Source: Kudoa neothunni
Lineage: Eukaryota > Cnidaria
NCBI GenBank assembly: GCA_964304625.1
Contig: OZ199838.1
Coordinates: 11,532,001-11,596,000 of the forward strand
Reading direction: 5' to 3'
Length of the DNA stretch: 64,000 nt
Below are positions 24,785-36,595 of the stretch, piece by piece (position 1 is the first letter of the stretch; the number at the start of each line of letters is the position of its first letter). Under the pieces are notes generated by a model. That model had not been told where the DNA came from. It did no database searches and was given only the letters and a program-made list of their open reading frames with translations. A program made the position numbers and the translations under genes.

Positions 24785-26497
24785 ATGGAAACGAATCATC
24801 ATAACGACCATCAGCTACACAATTATTTTTTGGAATCTAAAAAGGAATTTTTACCTTCATTTTTTATAAAAAGCGATAATGTGACTGTGTTGGACAGCCC
24901 TCGCCACTTTCATGATACTTTAATTGTAAATAAACTTGTTATATCTATTTACTACATACTACCGTGTATTTAGGCTAAAATTAGGATGGCAAAAAGAAAA
25001 ATCGTTATCTCTTCACTTTACTTTGGAGATGATGATTTGACTAAATCGTTGGTAACTTTAATAGCTGATATTGTTTTTTATAATTTAAAATAGATTTCAA
25101 CAATTGAAAAACAACTAAAATTAAACTCAAATCTTGAGGTGGTTGTGATGCTTGATATAAATAGAGCTGTACGTTCGAAACCATATACTTTCCAATCACA
25201 CTGGTCTATCCTACGTGAAAGTAAATACAGTATTGATAGGTTGGTTGCCCTCGCAAAAATGTATGACGAACGATTTTGTTTGTATTTATGCTGGGGAGCT
25301 GCATCGTATACACGCTCAAAACGATTGCTACCGGTGTACGGGTTGAGCAATAAAATCGGTGAAATAGCCAGTGTACATCACATCAAGTTGTTCGTGTTTG
25401 ATAACGACTTTTTGATCACTGGTGCTAATGTGAGTTATGATTATTTCACGTCCCGTTATGATCGGTATTTGTTGATTGAAAATGAAGAGAATGTATGCAA
25501 ATTTTTATATGAGTTTGTTGAGATATACTCCAAATACTCTACACAAATAACACAACAAAATAGTAATGGAGCTTATCAAGACTATGAATATATCACCGAG
25601 GAATTGAGTAGACTTGTGCATGATTGCGAATCAGATAATTCAAAACTTTTAAGCTGTTTAAATAATCAAAGTGAACAATCTCCTGACAAAGACACTCTAC
25701 TCTCAATTTATATTAATTTTCCTAAACTAAATATCTTGATGGACAAAACTGTTATGAATATGATTTATTCGTTACCAGGTACGACTTTATGTGGGGTTTT
25801 AGTTTTTTGGATAATGCAGACTGGAATTATTAGACAATTACAAACAATCTCCCCTGAACACGTTGATAATGACCTCATACCTTAATATACCCGAGGAAAA
25901 TTTGAACCAACTGATGACTAACAAACAACCATTTTCACTCACCACAGTCACCTCTCATATTTCCAATAATGCTTTTTATAAAGATCAGACATATAAAAGT
26001 ATTGACTGTGTTTTTTGTTTAATTTGGCTCATATGATTTTAAGAATGGGTAGCCACATTCTATTCATTACAGCTGGAAAAACTTATCGAGTCCACATCAA
26101 CTTGCACAGTATTGTGACTGTTGTTGGCATTCATTAAATTTATTTCCTGTTGCAATGATAGGATAAAATAAAGTGCTTGGAATTTGAATCAGATAATGAA
26201 AGTTTCCATGGTAAAGGTATTTGGATTTTTGGAAAAAATCAATCCCCTACTCATAATCCATTACTCTTGCATATTGCTGGCAGCTCCAACTACGGATATC
26301 GCTCACAAAATCGTGATTGCGAACTTAATTTCATGTTTTCTACCTCTTCAACGATACTAAAAAATCAGCTCTGTAAAGATAACAACAGAATATTACAACA
26401 GTGTAATAAACCTGATTTGTTATCACTTCAAAAGCGACATCTCAATATACCATATGTTGTTAGAATGTTTTTTCCATTAGTTAAGTACTTTTTGTAA
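24785..26497 (+). CDS. PGS1: Phosphatidylglycerophosphate synthase (CDP-DAG--glycerol-3-phosphate transferase), 485 aa
   Basis: Catalyses formation of phosphatidylglycerol phosphate from CDP-diacylglycerol and glycerol-3-phosphate, the committed step to cardiolipin, at the mitochondrial inner membrane. Exons 24785-24925, 24974-25051, 25094-25778, 25834-25998, 26044-26108 and 26174-26497 form one frame; introns are 42-65 nt. The phospholipase-D fold is clear. The first HKD motif is HHIKLFVFDNDFLITGANVS with YDYFTSRYDRY after it. The second is FHGKGIWIF followed by AGSSNYGYRSQNRD. The C-terminus ends PLVKYFL, like human PLIKNFF. The length fits the family minus a long presequence; residues 1-30 are not a strong mitochondrial targeting peptide, so an upstream exon could be missing. 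The fifth intron (26109-26173) is the least certain border. Confidence 0.9.
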
Positions 26498-26807
26498 TTT
26501 GGGGCATGGATTGTTTCCATTGTGTATTGGTATTGACAGTAGTTCATTCGTTTGTTTCGTCTTTCCGTTCTCAACGCTCGCTGCTATTTTAATTTTGTTA
26601 CCTAATAGGTTATAATACACACACTTCCTCATTTGGAAAACTTTGCGCAAATTTTTGATTTACTTATATATACTTCAAAATCTATGAGAAATTTCGGTTA
26701 CGAAAAATAATTGTGTAGCTTCCTAAATATTTAGGTTGTATTTTTATTCATATTTATATAATCTAATAATGTTTAAGTGGTTTTTTATTTAATCAAAAAA
26801 AAGTTAC
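26498..26807. other. Intergenic between PGS1 and the piggyBac element
   Basis: Likely the PGS1 3' UTR and spacer; nothing else was seen. Confidence 0.5.
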
Positions 26808-28935
26808 ACCCTCTTATGTACAAACTGGGTCCATTGGACCCAGTAGAATAACTTGACAATTAACATTTTTATACAAATAAAAACCAATACAAACAATAAA
26901 AAAACAAAATATATTTAATGGAGAAATCTGAAAATCCAGATTTGACGGTAACAAAATAAAATATCCCTAAGTAATTGCACCTTTGTTTGTTTCGAGCCAT
27001 GTTTAAAAATTATAAGTTGTTGCATACTTTACAATAATTTATAAAATTTTTAAGTATAATATTAATTTATTATAAATAAAATTATGGTTTTCTACGCTGA
27101 AATATCTAGGAATAGTTATTACCAAGGATAGTAACAAATTAATCTTTTATCGCCCTCGTGTAGCTGCTAATCCGTGGAGAATGTTAACCCTTGATGATGC
27201 AATAAAAATGATTATGGAAAACTCAGAAGATACTAACGTGGATGAGAATTTTTCTTCTGATAAAGAAATAGACAACGTTATACAAGAACCAGTTTCAAGC
27301 TATTCGGAGAATATTTCTGATACTGAACAATCTCAAGAGGAAACTCGATTTTCAAGAGACAAATTTATTAAATGAAAGTCACAAATACCAACTAAGGTGG
27401 TTACAACACTTAACCACAATATTGCACCAAATTATAAATCTAGAATCCCAAACGAAGTTAGGGAAAAAATATTTTCACCATCGATTTCAGTCATAAGTTT
27501 TATTGGAGATGATATTATTTCAAAAATAATAATTACGACAAACACATTTATGGAAAAGAGAAACAATAAAATAAAAATTAACGATTCTGATGTTTGGAAA
27601 TGGATAGGTGATAATTTATATTTTGGAATAATATATCGGAGATATAGAATTATCTCTGAAAATATTCGTTTCGATAACCGCGTAGAGCGTGACCCTCAGA
27701 GAAAAGACACACCAATTATTTTTGTATGGGATTTATTTATAAATAATTGCCGAAATAACTACATACTATCAGAGCAATTAACAGTGGATGAACAGCTTTG
27801 CATAACAAGGGGTCGTGTGAATTTTAAAACTTATATACCGGGTAAACCCGGAAAATATGGCATCAAAATTTGGATTTTGGCGGATGCTAAAAATGCTTAC
27901 TTGTGTAATGCCCAAATTTATACAGGAAGATCATAAAATGGTCTGAAGGTAAATCAGGGGGAACGAGTTGTCAGAGAACTCGCAAACCTTTACCTAGATA
28001 AAGGTAGAACTATAACAACTGACAATTTTTTCACAAGTTTAAACCTGGCAAAATATTTAAGAGGCCGTAAGACAGCCCTAATTGGAACTGTGAGAAAGTC
28101 ACGTAAATTTTTACCTACGTGCTTTCAACAGAATAAAAAAGAAATTGGATCTCAGTTTCTTTTTCATGATAAAATCACTCTTGTTAAGTTTTGTGAAAAG
28201 CCAAATAAGTCTGTTTTGCTTCTCAGTTCTCTACACAATCACAATTACATTGAGGAAGATGGGAAGCCCGAAATAGTACATTACTATTACCAAACTAAGG
28301 CTGGCGTCGATGTTCTTGATCAACTTATTCAATTCTACATTGTAAGGAGAAGACCTCTAAGACATCCACTTACAATATTCTATAATATGGTTGACATTGC
28401 TGGTTATAACTCAATGGTTGTATATTTGGAAAAATATATTGAATTTAAGTTAAAATACAAAAACCGTACAGGGCGGCAATATTTACAAAATTTAGTTGAT
28501 GAAATTGTTGAAGCATATGATAACGATAATAGTGACCCTTCGCTTATCGAACCATCAAAAATCTATAGAAGAGTGAAAAAAGAAGATGCCGGTTGTGCTC
28601 CTACATAGCAGACATAAAAACTAAGACGATCTGTTCTAAATGCGGAAAAAACGTTTGTAAACGACATTATTCAGTTTTATGTAAGAATTGCCATTCATTG
28701 TTTATGTTTATTATAAAACTAAAAATTCACACTAGTATGTTTGTGCTGTCATCCATGTCAGTAATGGCGTCGTTTTATATCTTGTTTTTTACAGCTTTGC
28801 GATAAATTATTAACATGATATTAGAAATAAACCAATAAGAAATTTTCTTTTATATTTATAGCATATTTATAATCAGTTGGATAGCGTTAAGTCCAGTTTT
28901 ACCGACTGGGTCCATTGGACCCAGTTTGTGCAGTA
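26808..28935 (+). mobile_element. piggyBac DNA transposon, near-complete but with a damaged transposase
   Basis: Plus-strand transposase pieces at 27181-27375, 27397-27936, 27937-28608 and 28593-28700 cover nearly the whole protein. All three catalytic aspartates are visible: VDEQLCITRGRVNFKTY, TTDNFFTSLNLAKYL and GVDVLDQLIQFY. The C-terminal cysteine-rich domain (CSKCGKNVCKRHYSVLCKNC) is also present. Damage: in-frame TGA at 27373-27375, TAA at 27934-27936, and a frameshift near 28590 before the cysteine domain. Both edges carry the same perfect palindrome CTGGGTCCATTGGACCCAG (about 26827-26845 and 28905-28923) preceded by matching ACAAA on the outer side. A clean TTAA could not be placed at either outer edge, so the outermost bases are uncertain. 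Of the piggyBac-like copies in this window it is the youngest-looking. Confidence 0.85.
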
Positions 28936-28984
28936 GTGTGATTTTTTGGGGCGTACGTACGAGTGTTAATAGAGTTAGCAAAGA

Positions 28985-29372
28985 TTCTAGATTCATTCAC
29001 AGAAGAATGCAATGTGGATACGGATATAGCCGAGTCACCATTCCCTTGTGAGATTGATAACTCTTTATAATTATTTATAGATATTAATTATACTAAATTA
29101 GGTGATAGTGCAAATGTCATAAAGGGCTTGTCTGGAAATAACCAGCCCAAAACATGTGTAGTCTCCATATCACCAATTAAACTAAAGGAAACTCCCGAAT
29201 CATCGCAACCCCAAAACGACCCAACTGATGGCAAGTCTACAGATTGCTTGGCAATAAAAGGTTTGTATTTTCGTTTATCGTAATAATTATTATTTAGATC
29301 TTATATTGCCCAAAAAAGTAAAAGCAGTTGGAAGACCCAGAGGATAGAGATTAACCGCTCTTAAATGATCAA
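28985..29372 (+). pseudogene. Exon-like fragment ending in an AT-hook-like GRPRG, origin unclear
   Basis: A coding-looking stretch begins near 28985 (TEECNVDTDIAESPFPCEID). It continues after an AG at 29100 with NNQPKTCVVSISPIKLKETP and can be spliced over a short intron to DLILPKKVKAVGRPRG near 29302-29346. Basic KxxGRPxG tails end many MULE/SWIM-type transposases and also occur as AT-hooks in chromatin proteins. Stops lie in the first part. Most likely a broken transposase tail. Confidence 0.3.
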
Positions 29373-30845
29373 GAAAACGATCTAAAAATTGAAAATTTAT
29401 CTAAATAAATAAAACAATATGATAAAATTCAAATTATCTATTCTATAATGAATATGTTTATTACATATCAAAGCTTATTCTATACGCAATCCAATTACAT
29501 GATATTATCAACTAAAACTTTTCTTCTATAATTAAAAGGTACTTCTTTTATTTCAAAAACGTTAATATTATCATACTTAAATGTTTAAATGCGCCTTGGA
29601 AGCTTATATGGTCGCATTAAGGATGGAAAATACTAAAATCTAAGGTCCTAGGTATAATATAAATATTCAATATTTTTATCATAAATTTCAAATTTGGGAT
29701 GAAAAAATGTTTTAATTAATACTAGAAATTAACTAATGAAAAATATCTAATGATTGCCGAGAAATTCATTAGCGTGTCAGTAGCCATTGCCTAATTATTT
29801 AATACATTAGAAATTATTATTTGATATCTTTTAGGCTGCATTGGAAAAATTAATTTGTTAACGCTTTTCGCAATCCTTTCGCAGTGGTACATTAAAAAAT
29901 GTGTACATATGTTGATTGAGAGATAAGATTTTGATGTCTCAAAGTACTGATTCATTTAATTAACTATTGGAGCAATACTAAATATTCCCTAAAATAAATA
30001 GTATTACCATTATTTTGCTAAAGCATAAAATTTTATCTCGATATTGCCTTAAAAAACAATGAACCTTGGAAAAACTTATGATCCCATTAAAAGTTATGGT
30101 TAAAATGTAGAATAGTGGCCACATTTTCCGATTAAAGATTATAATTGGTTCGTAGATTAATCCTGAATTTTTTATAATGAATTAGCATAAAATATATTGA
30201 AAATTTAATGGTAGGAATGAGTGGATTAATTATAATAAATTATTTTTGATGTTAACGTTATGCATTTGATACAATTTAACACCTAATGCTTGCAGACAAT
30301 ATTAATTTCTTAGTCTAATAGACATAGAATTAATAACAGGTAATTGCTAATGATGAAATATGACAATCAATAAAAAATCATAGTTGTCACACTCAAATTT
30401 TAGGATAAACAAAGCATGCTTTACTCCATCGATTAAATGGTATGGCCTGTGGAAATAACTACGAGGGGCTAGCAGTTATTTAAAGAATATATTACAAATA
30501 CTATTATCAATAACAAATACAGTGCTGAAAATAACCTACTGGTGGTGAAACAATGATAAATACAAAAAATTTGAATAATCAACAGGTTCGATTTTTATCG
30601 TGGTCGCTGATTTGGATTACGGCCACTATTCTACATTTTAACCAAAGTTATTATTAATTTACCACACCGATTTGAGCTAGATAATAAAAGATTGGTTTAG
30701 ATTAATTTTTTAATAACTTGAATAATTATAGTCTAGTCTAAATTTTTCTATCTGGCAATGAATGAACCACTATATCCAGAAATAAGTGAAATTCGGGTCA
30801 ATTGTATTCCGAATCATCAATTGCTAGTTCATTTAATTGTCACCC
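29373..30845. other. Intergenic upstream of surface gene A
   Basis: Very AT-rich. I see no exons or repeats. The promoter of gene A should lie at the right end, but I cannot point to an element. Confidence 0.45.
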
Positions 30846-33800
30846 ATGAAAATAGCTGGATTTCTCTACCTTGTTTTAGGTATAATATTGAGTAAATTTT
30901 AATATTAATGCAAGTTTAGGTGTTTTAATACCAAGCTCAGCCAATGCCGCTGTAAGTCCAAATTCTCAAGCTCCAGCTCCAGCTAAACCTGCAGATGCAT
31001 CTCCGATGAAGACGCTGAAATACAAGATTGTGAAGGATACAACTGATAGCACAAACAAAATTAAAATCAATCTTGAAGGATCAGAATACCGAACTGGCCA
31101 AAAGTGTCGTATTATGCGATCCAACGAAGCAGAAATCGCAACGAATACTGGTTCAGAAGTAACAGCAGCTACGTTTGCAGACATCGACAACTGCACTCAA
31201 AATGACGGTACTGTTTCTGGTAAATGTATTGTCGATTGTGGCACCGACAGGAATACTATTAATTACAACAAGTTGTCACCAAGAACTAAATATATATACG
31301 TCTACGTCGGTACTAACACAGATGCTGTTAAAGATGATGATCAAAAATCAGGAGGAAAAGTATTCGGATATTCAATACGTAAATAAATTTAATTTAATTT
31401 AATATAAATATTAATTTAATTTAGCATTATTGGCTAATCCACAAATTAGTGTGACTACGATCACAGAAGTTACTAATAAAAATAAGCTGAAATTCGTAGC
31501 AAAAACATGCGCACCTGTAAATTGTCCTATTTATTATAAGGATATTAAATATGTTGACGGTACCAAAGGGAGCACTTGTATTGCCGACAACTCTAATAAT
31601 ATAGTTGATTTTGATTTATTGTTACCCCATTACGAAATGAGGTGCGAAAATTATCCCGGTTTCTTTTACAATATGCCCAACCAATATATGAAAAAAAACA
31701 TAGATATTTATAAGCCCCAGTTCTATATTATTGCCAAAACTGAAGATAAAGTGGGAATTAAATTCACGAATTCTCCATCTTCTGAAATCTGTCTTTTCAG
31801 CCTTAAAGATGGTCAGGAATCAGGGACGAATCCATCATATACGTCTGTTTGTGGTGGTACTGATAAAAATTGTTATGCTCCTTGTAAGTACGTCGAACTC
31901 AATGGCCTTAGGGGTAAAAAGATTTATAAAATTTTAATCCAAACAAGGCATAACGACATAAAAATTACGTCTGGTAATTTGGATGGTTACGAACAAACTA
32001 AAATTGGTAATACAAATATTCAAGTGCATCTTTTATTATTTTCTTTAGCGATTACTGAACCAGATGGAGGATTACTGTCAGAATACACGCATCAGGGAGT
32101 GTCTTTAGATAGTACCCTATTTAAAATGGAAGCTGAACCAAAAATTGATAAATGTACCCTTAAACACTATTTTGCCGATCAAATCAAACCAGACAGTCTA
32201 ACTACAACAACATGTGATAGTTCCAGTACAGTTGGCAGCAATTGTAAAACAGATTGCTCCCAAAAATTGGTGATTCAAAATCTAATAGCGGGAAAAGCAT
32301 ACATGATTGAGATCACATTTGCAAAAAGTACTACTGAGAAGAGTTTCAAAGAACATATATTGATAAGAACATGTAATTCATTATAAAAATTATAAAAATT
32401 AATGAATTATATAGTGAAGGAAGGAAACAAAGAATATGGAGCTATTGATCCTACAAAGACAGACACGACAGTCTCTCTTACAGCTATTGCTACTGCCGCA
32501 ACTTCACCTGAAAATAAGAAAGATATACCTACCTGTGAGTATTTGGTGAGTCCGACTGGATTGGAAAGTTTTTACCATGCGAAATGCAATGGCAACACCC
32601 CTTGTAGAGGATTTTGCAGTGAACAAATTACGATAGAAGACCTTGAGCCAAACAAACCTTATGACATCAGAGTAATTGCACATCAAGATTACGCCATAAA
32701 AGATTACAAAAATATACAAACAGGTTATTGAAGTTATAATTTACTCGTTAAATTTTTAATAGCATTAACGACATTATCGATAACACACAGGATCACCTTG
32801 GGTGGTTTGTCGTTGAAGGCCAAATTAAATGCTGTGGATCCAAATGCAATATGCAGTTATATCGTAAAAAAGAAGACTGGTAACGATTACACAGATTATT
32901 ACTCATGTCCAGTGGTGCCGAAAGTAACGACACCTGTTGCCACCCCAATAGCACCAAATGCCGTTCCAGCTGTTCCCACCAAGTTAAGTTCTGCAGATCT
33001 CAACATAGTTAGAATTTCTGTACCAATGTTAGCAGATAGTGCTCTAATGTCAGCAGCGAAATCTTTAGTTCCAAATAATTCAGAAACACAGCTTGCTGAT
33101 GTCGCGAACAGCGCAAACACATGTTCTTCAAATCCCCTTTGCAGTTCCATAACATTTCCCGAGTATGAAGCAGCAAATACATACAAAATTTTAGTCACAG
33201 CTATCGGAAAATCTTCACAACAAGAGCATATCATAGAATCAAGTATTACAATTAATGCTTCAGTTAATGTCACTATTACGAATTTATTAAACGAAACTTT
33301 CATTAGGTACACCAAAAGTAAACCCAACTGACTCCTCAAAATTGATATCAGTCGTCATTACACGTGATGGGAGTAGTTTCATTGTAACCACGACATATCC
33401 AGCCAGTATGAACGATAAATCAAAATGCAAATGGGAGTTACGTAACAGCAGTGTCAAATCTAATGCGATAGTAAAATCTTGCATGGGGAGAGGCGTTGAC
33501 GGATGTACTGCTTTTGAGACATGTAAAGAATTCAAAATAAATGGTTTAACTGATGGAAATAACTATTATTTGACTGTTTACAGTGCTCATGATAATAATA
33601 TTTTCGGCGGTGCGGACATACAACAAGGTATATTCTTTGTTCACAATGTAATTTAATATTATGTATCGTAGGAGCAAAGAGTAGTTCAAGGTGAGCTTAG
33701 TAAATGCTTTTAATTAATGTAATATTTTTTAGGGATAAAACAAAACTTATGTAAATATTTTTAGATGCTGATATTTGAACTAATTGTTTTAGAATCATTA

Positions 33801-33871
33801 TTGCATGCGTTGCTGTGGTTGTGGTTGTTGCGATAGTTGGAATCGTGGTATTGAAGAAAAAAAGAGATTAA
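30846..33871 (+). CDS. Surface protein A: modular FN3-like ectodomain, single membrane helix, 874 aa
   Basis: Exons 30846-30879, 30920-31378, 31425-32006, 32049-32372, 32415-32723, 32763-33242, 33307-33627, 33672-33690, 33733-33750 and 33793-33871 form one open frame; introns are 39-64 nt apart from two near the end. Exon 1 plus the start of exon 2 encode a signal peptide (MKIAGFLYLVLGVLIPSS..A). Exons 2-7 each encode a secreted module, and every one begins and ends in phase 1. The recurring pattern is Cys, a variable stretch, then CxxxC, then a hydrophobic strand and L-x-P-x-x-x-Y-x-I-x-V (for example CIVDC..NYNKLSPRTKYIYVYV, CRGFC..ITIEDLEPNKPYDIRV), resembling strands E-G of fibronectin-III domains. 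The end is a membrane helix (IIACVAVVVVVAIVGIVV) and the short basic tail LKKKRD. A lineage-specific adhesion or receptor protein is inferred. Confidence 0.85.
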
Positions 33872-33949
33872 ATTAATTTCCGTTAACTATAGTTATTAGA
33901 TAGTATTTATTAATAAAATTTTTCCATCGCGTAACATTATTTGATACTA

Positions 33950-34232
33950 GCGCTAATGCCCAGCTTGGCCTGGCATTGTGATATGGAAAAGTTTAACTTT
34001 TAGTTTTATTTTTGAATGAAAAGATTCTGCGGTGAAGTTAATTTAATAGTATGCTGAACCCTTTAAGTTTAATTTCTCTACTTTTATTTATGCATTTTAA
34101 ACCTTGGAATTATTATTTTTGCACTGTGATGATCTAGAAAAATAAAATTGTGCATGCAATTCCCGTTCAAATATAAGACTAAAAGTTAAAATTTTCCATC
34201 ACACTGTACTAGTCAAAACTGGGCATTAGCGC
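33950..34232. mobile_element. MITE with about 60-bp inverted repeats and TA target site
   Basis: GCGCTAATGCCCAGC at 33950 and its inverse ending at 34232 start long inverted repeats that extend through TGTGATGGAAAA..TTAACTTTTAG-like sequence on both arms (33950-34010 and 34170-34232). TA flanks both ends (33948-33949 and 34233-34234), pointing to a Tc1/mariner-type non-autonomous element of 283 bp. It contains no coding sequence. Confidence 0.65.
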
Positions 34233-35199
34233 TATTTACTTACAAATCAAAAAGGCTTTAGTCTGCGCCAGGTGTTGGCCTACTTGGCTGGACAAGGAAG
34301 CATTCGCGAAGCGGGGCTTTTGCGCTAATATTATATATCTTTATAACAAAATTAATGAAGCATAAATCTCCTTTTTGTTAAAAGTACGAACGGGTGGTCA
34401 GTACGAAAAACTGGTCACCCACTGTACAAAAAGTTATGTGAGTTTTAAAAATTATTCAATAACGGCTTTAAGATTTATTCAATTAATTAAAAAATGATTT
34501 AATTTTAAAGGATTAACCGATATGGACAAAATTTAACATAAGATACTATTTATTAATTTGCCATTAAAACATTTATTTAAGACAAATAAATCGAGTGTGT
34601 CAATCTAATATATTAAGGTAATGTTCATAGAATATTAATTTCTTTGTTGTATAACCACTTAAAAAAATTATGATTAAAAACAGCCATGTTTGGATAATGC
34701 GTGGATTTTCGGGACCAGCAAAAAACCCCGCAATCAAAGTTATTACGCAAAATCCAGATTCATGCGTGCGTGGTATGATACAAATAACGATTTTCGTGTT
34801 TATGTTCGATGATTATTCTTACAAGCAAACTTTGCTATAAAACAGATAAAATTGAGTATAATTAAGGAGGTGTTATTATATTTTGAAAAAAAACTTGCGA
34901 TTGATATTTTTAAATTCTGTCCGTTATGGGATGTGAATCAAACAATCCAGATAGAGCTTTTGGAGTGAAAGCTTTCATTTTAGCATTCATGATATTTTTA
35001 TTTGTTCGATTAAAATTTTGACTTCTTTAATAATTGGTTCGATAACATCAGATTAACCATTTATAGATATTGAGTCCTTATGATTTTGACCCTCACATGT
35101 TGCCTCATTATCATCGTCAAAAATATTTTCGCCATCTTCGATTTCTTTTAAAAAAATTAATTATGTACATATAAAGTTTTATTTTAAAATCTGTTTCTG
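34233..35199. other. Intergenic; GC-rich patch and a hairpin
   Basis: A GC-rich patch at about 34255-34330 (CTGCGCCAGGTGTTGGCC and following) stands out; it may be a SINE fragment but no promoter boxes are clear. At 34392-34420 GGGTGGTCAGT and ACTGGTCACCC form a near-perfect stem with a 7-nt loop. No gene was seen. Confidence 0.35.
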
Positions 35200-36400
35200 A
35201 TTTGGGATATCATTCTTAAATCTTCTTGTTCTATACACCGCTTATAACTTTATAATTGCAGTTTTATTTACTACTATCAAATATTTTTAATTAACAATAC
35301 AATTAATAATAATTTTTGGCGTAATGTTCCCTCAAAATTTAGTTAACGGCAAGATTGAGTTTAGTAATGTTTATTTTTCGATAATAGAATCTCCACATAA
35401 AATCATGTGTTTGGTCATTGTGCTCCTGAACCTACTTTAATGCATTTAATGAGGCCTAAATTCAGGGTTATAGAATATTAGTTGTATTTTTGTGAAAAAA
35501 CATATATTTTTAAAAAAATCAATATTTTGGGATGAAGAGGATATTGATTCAACAAAATTAAAATTTTCCTGTTCTACTCTATCATTCTTTGGTTCAACAT
35601 GTTCATTATGCTTATAAAGATACTATACATCAACCATGTGTTTTTTTGAATCATATTCTTGCGGTAGATGTTTGACTCAGTCAAAATGTCTAGGATTTTG
35701 AAATTTACCAATTAAAACTGATTGGAGTTTACCCCCATTTAAAGAAGTGTGGCAGTAAAGCAGTCACTCTTTTTTGGATACTTTTCCAAGTATATTCCGA
35801 CTCCATCCTTTATAACATAAATATCTTTTTGTAACTCTCAATAAAAAATAGCAGTTTCATCAATGATTATAAAATATTTAGTATTATACATCTTTACCTA
35901 ATTAGTGTTTTCAAAAGTCCATGAGTCAAGAGACGAAATATCTACATTCGCAGCCTCACCATAAAACATTTTGAAAGCTATCACATATTTTGAAGTGGAC
36001 TGTGAAAGCCACTTTTAACTAGACTTTAAATTGGAAATTTCATTCTTATGTTCAATATATTAAGTCTTTTCGATAATAGCATCTCTCGGAAAAATGTTAT
36101 CATTCGACCATTGTTTAACCAACCAATCAAACAACTCACCATTTATAGTTTTAAATCTGCCCCAAAAATGTCTCTACCTTTTAATATCGATATCCGTATT
36201 GTTGAATTTATCTGTTTTTGAAAGAATCCTATCAACATTTAAATGACCATTAGCGTAACTTTATATCAATATTCAACATAGATCATCACAATACTCAATT
36301 TAAACTTATGAATAATCATTTTTTCAAATTATAATTATTAATTATTTCTCTTTTCTCTTATCTACTACGTTTTGAACGGGACATAATGAAGAAAACACTC
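35200..36400 (-). mobile_element. Second pogo/Tigger-type transposase remnant
   Basis: Minus-strand pieces in order: a CENP-B-type helix-turn-helix near 36050-36170 (GELFDWLVKQWSNDN..FPRDAIIEK); the linker WLSQSTSKYVIAFKMFYGEA near 35960-36010; the DDE signature IIDETAIFYE near 35840-35870; and VLIGKFQNPRHF near 35685-35725. Several stops interrupt the frame, and I did not find terminal repeats. It lies in the tail-to-tail gap between genes A and B and is more decayed than the copy at 0.5-2.4 kb. Confidence 0.65.
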
Positions 36401-36595
36401 TTATATTTAAATAGATTGGCTACAAAAATGACGCAATAACGAGACCTTATGTAAAAATAAAAATTCTTTACATTTTTAATGTTAGGTATTTTTAAAAAAT
36501 GATAAAATAATAATAAGAACACAAAACTAGGTTTCCTTGTAGAAAGAAAAAATTTGAAATTTTGGAATTACGCAATATCCAATCTCGACTGTATT

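Noticed and set aside
31175-31402. 75-codon plus-strand ORF overlapping gene A
   Set aside because: Out-of-frame shadow inside a long exon with a consistent spliced frame.
32899-33339. 146-codon minus-strand ORF opposite gene A
   Set aside because: Antisense shadow of exon 6; no motif, and the plus-strand frame is supported by splice phases.
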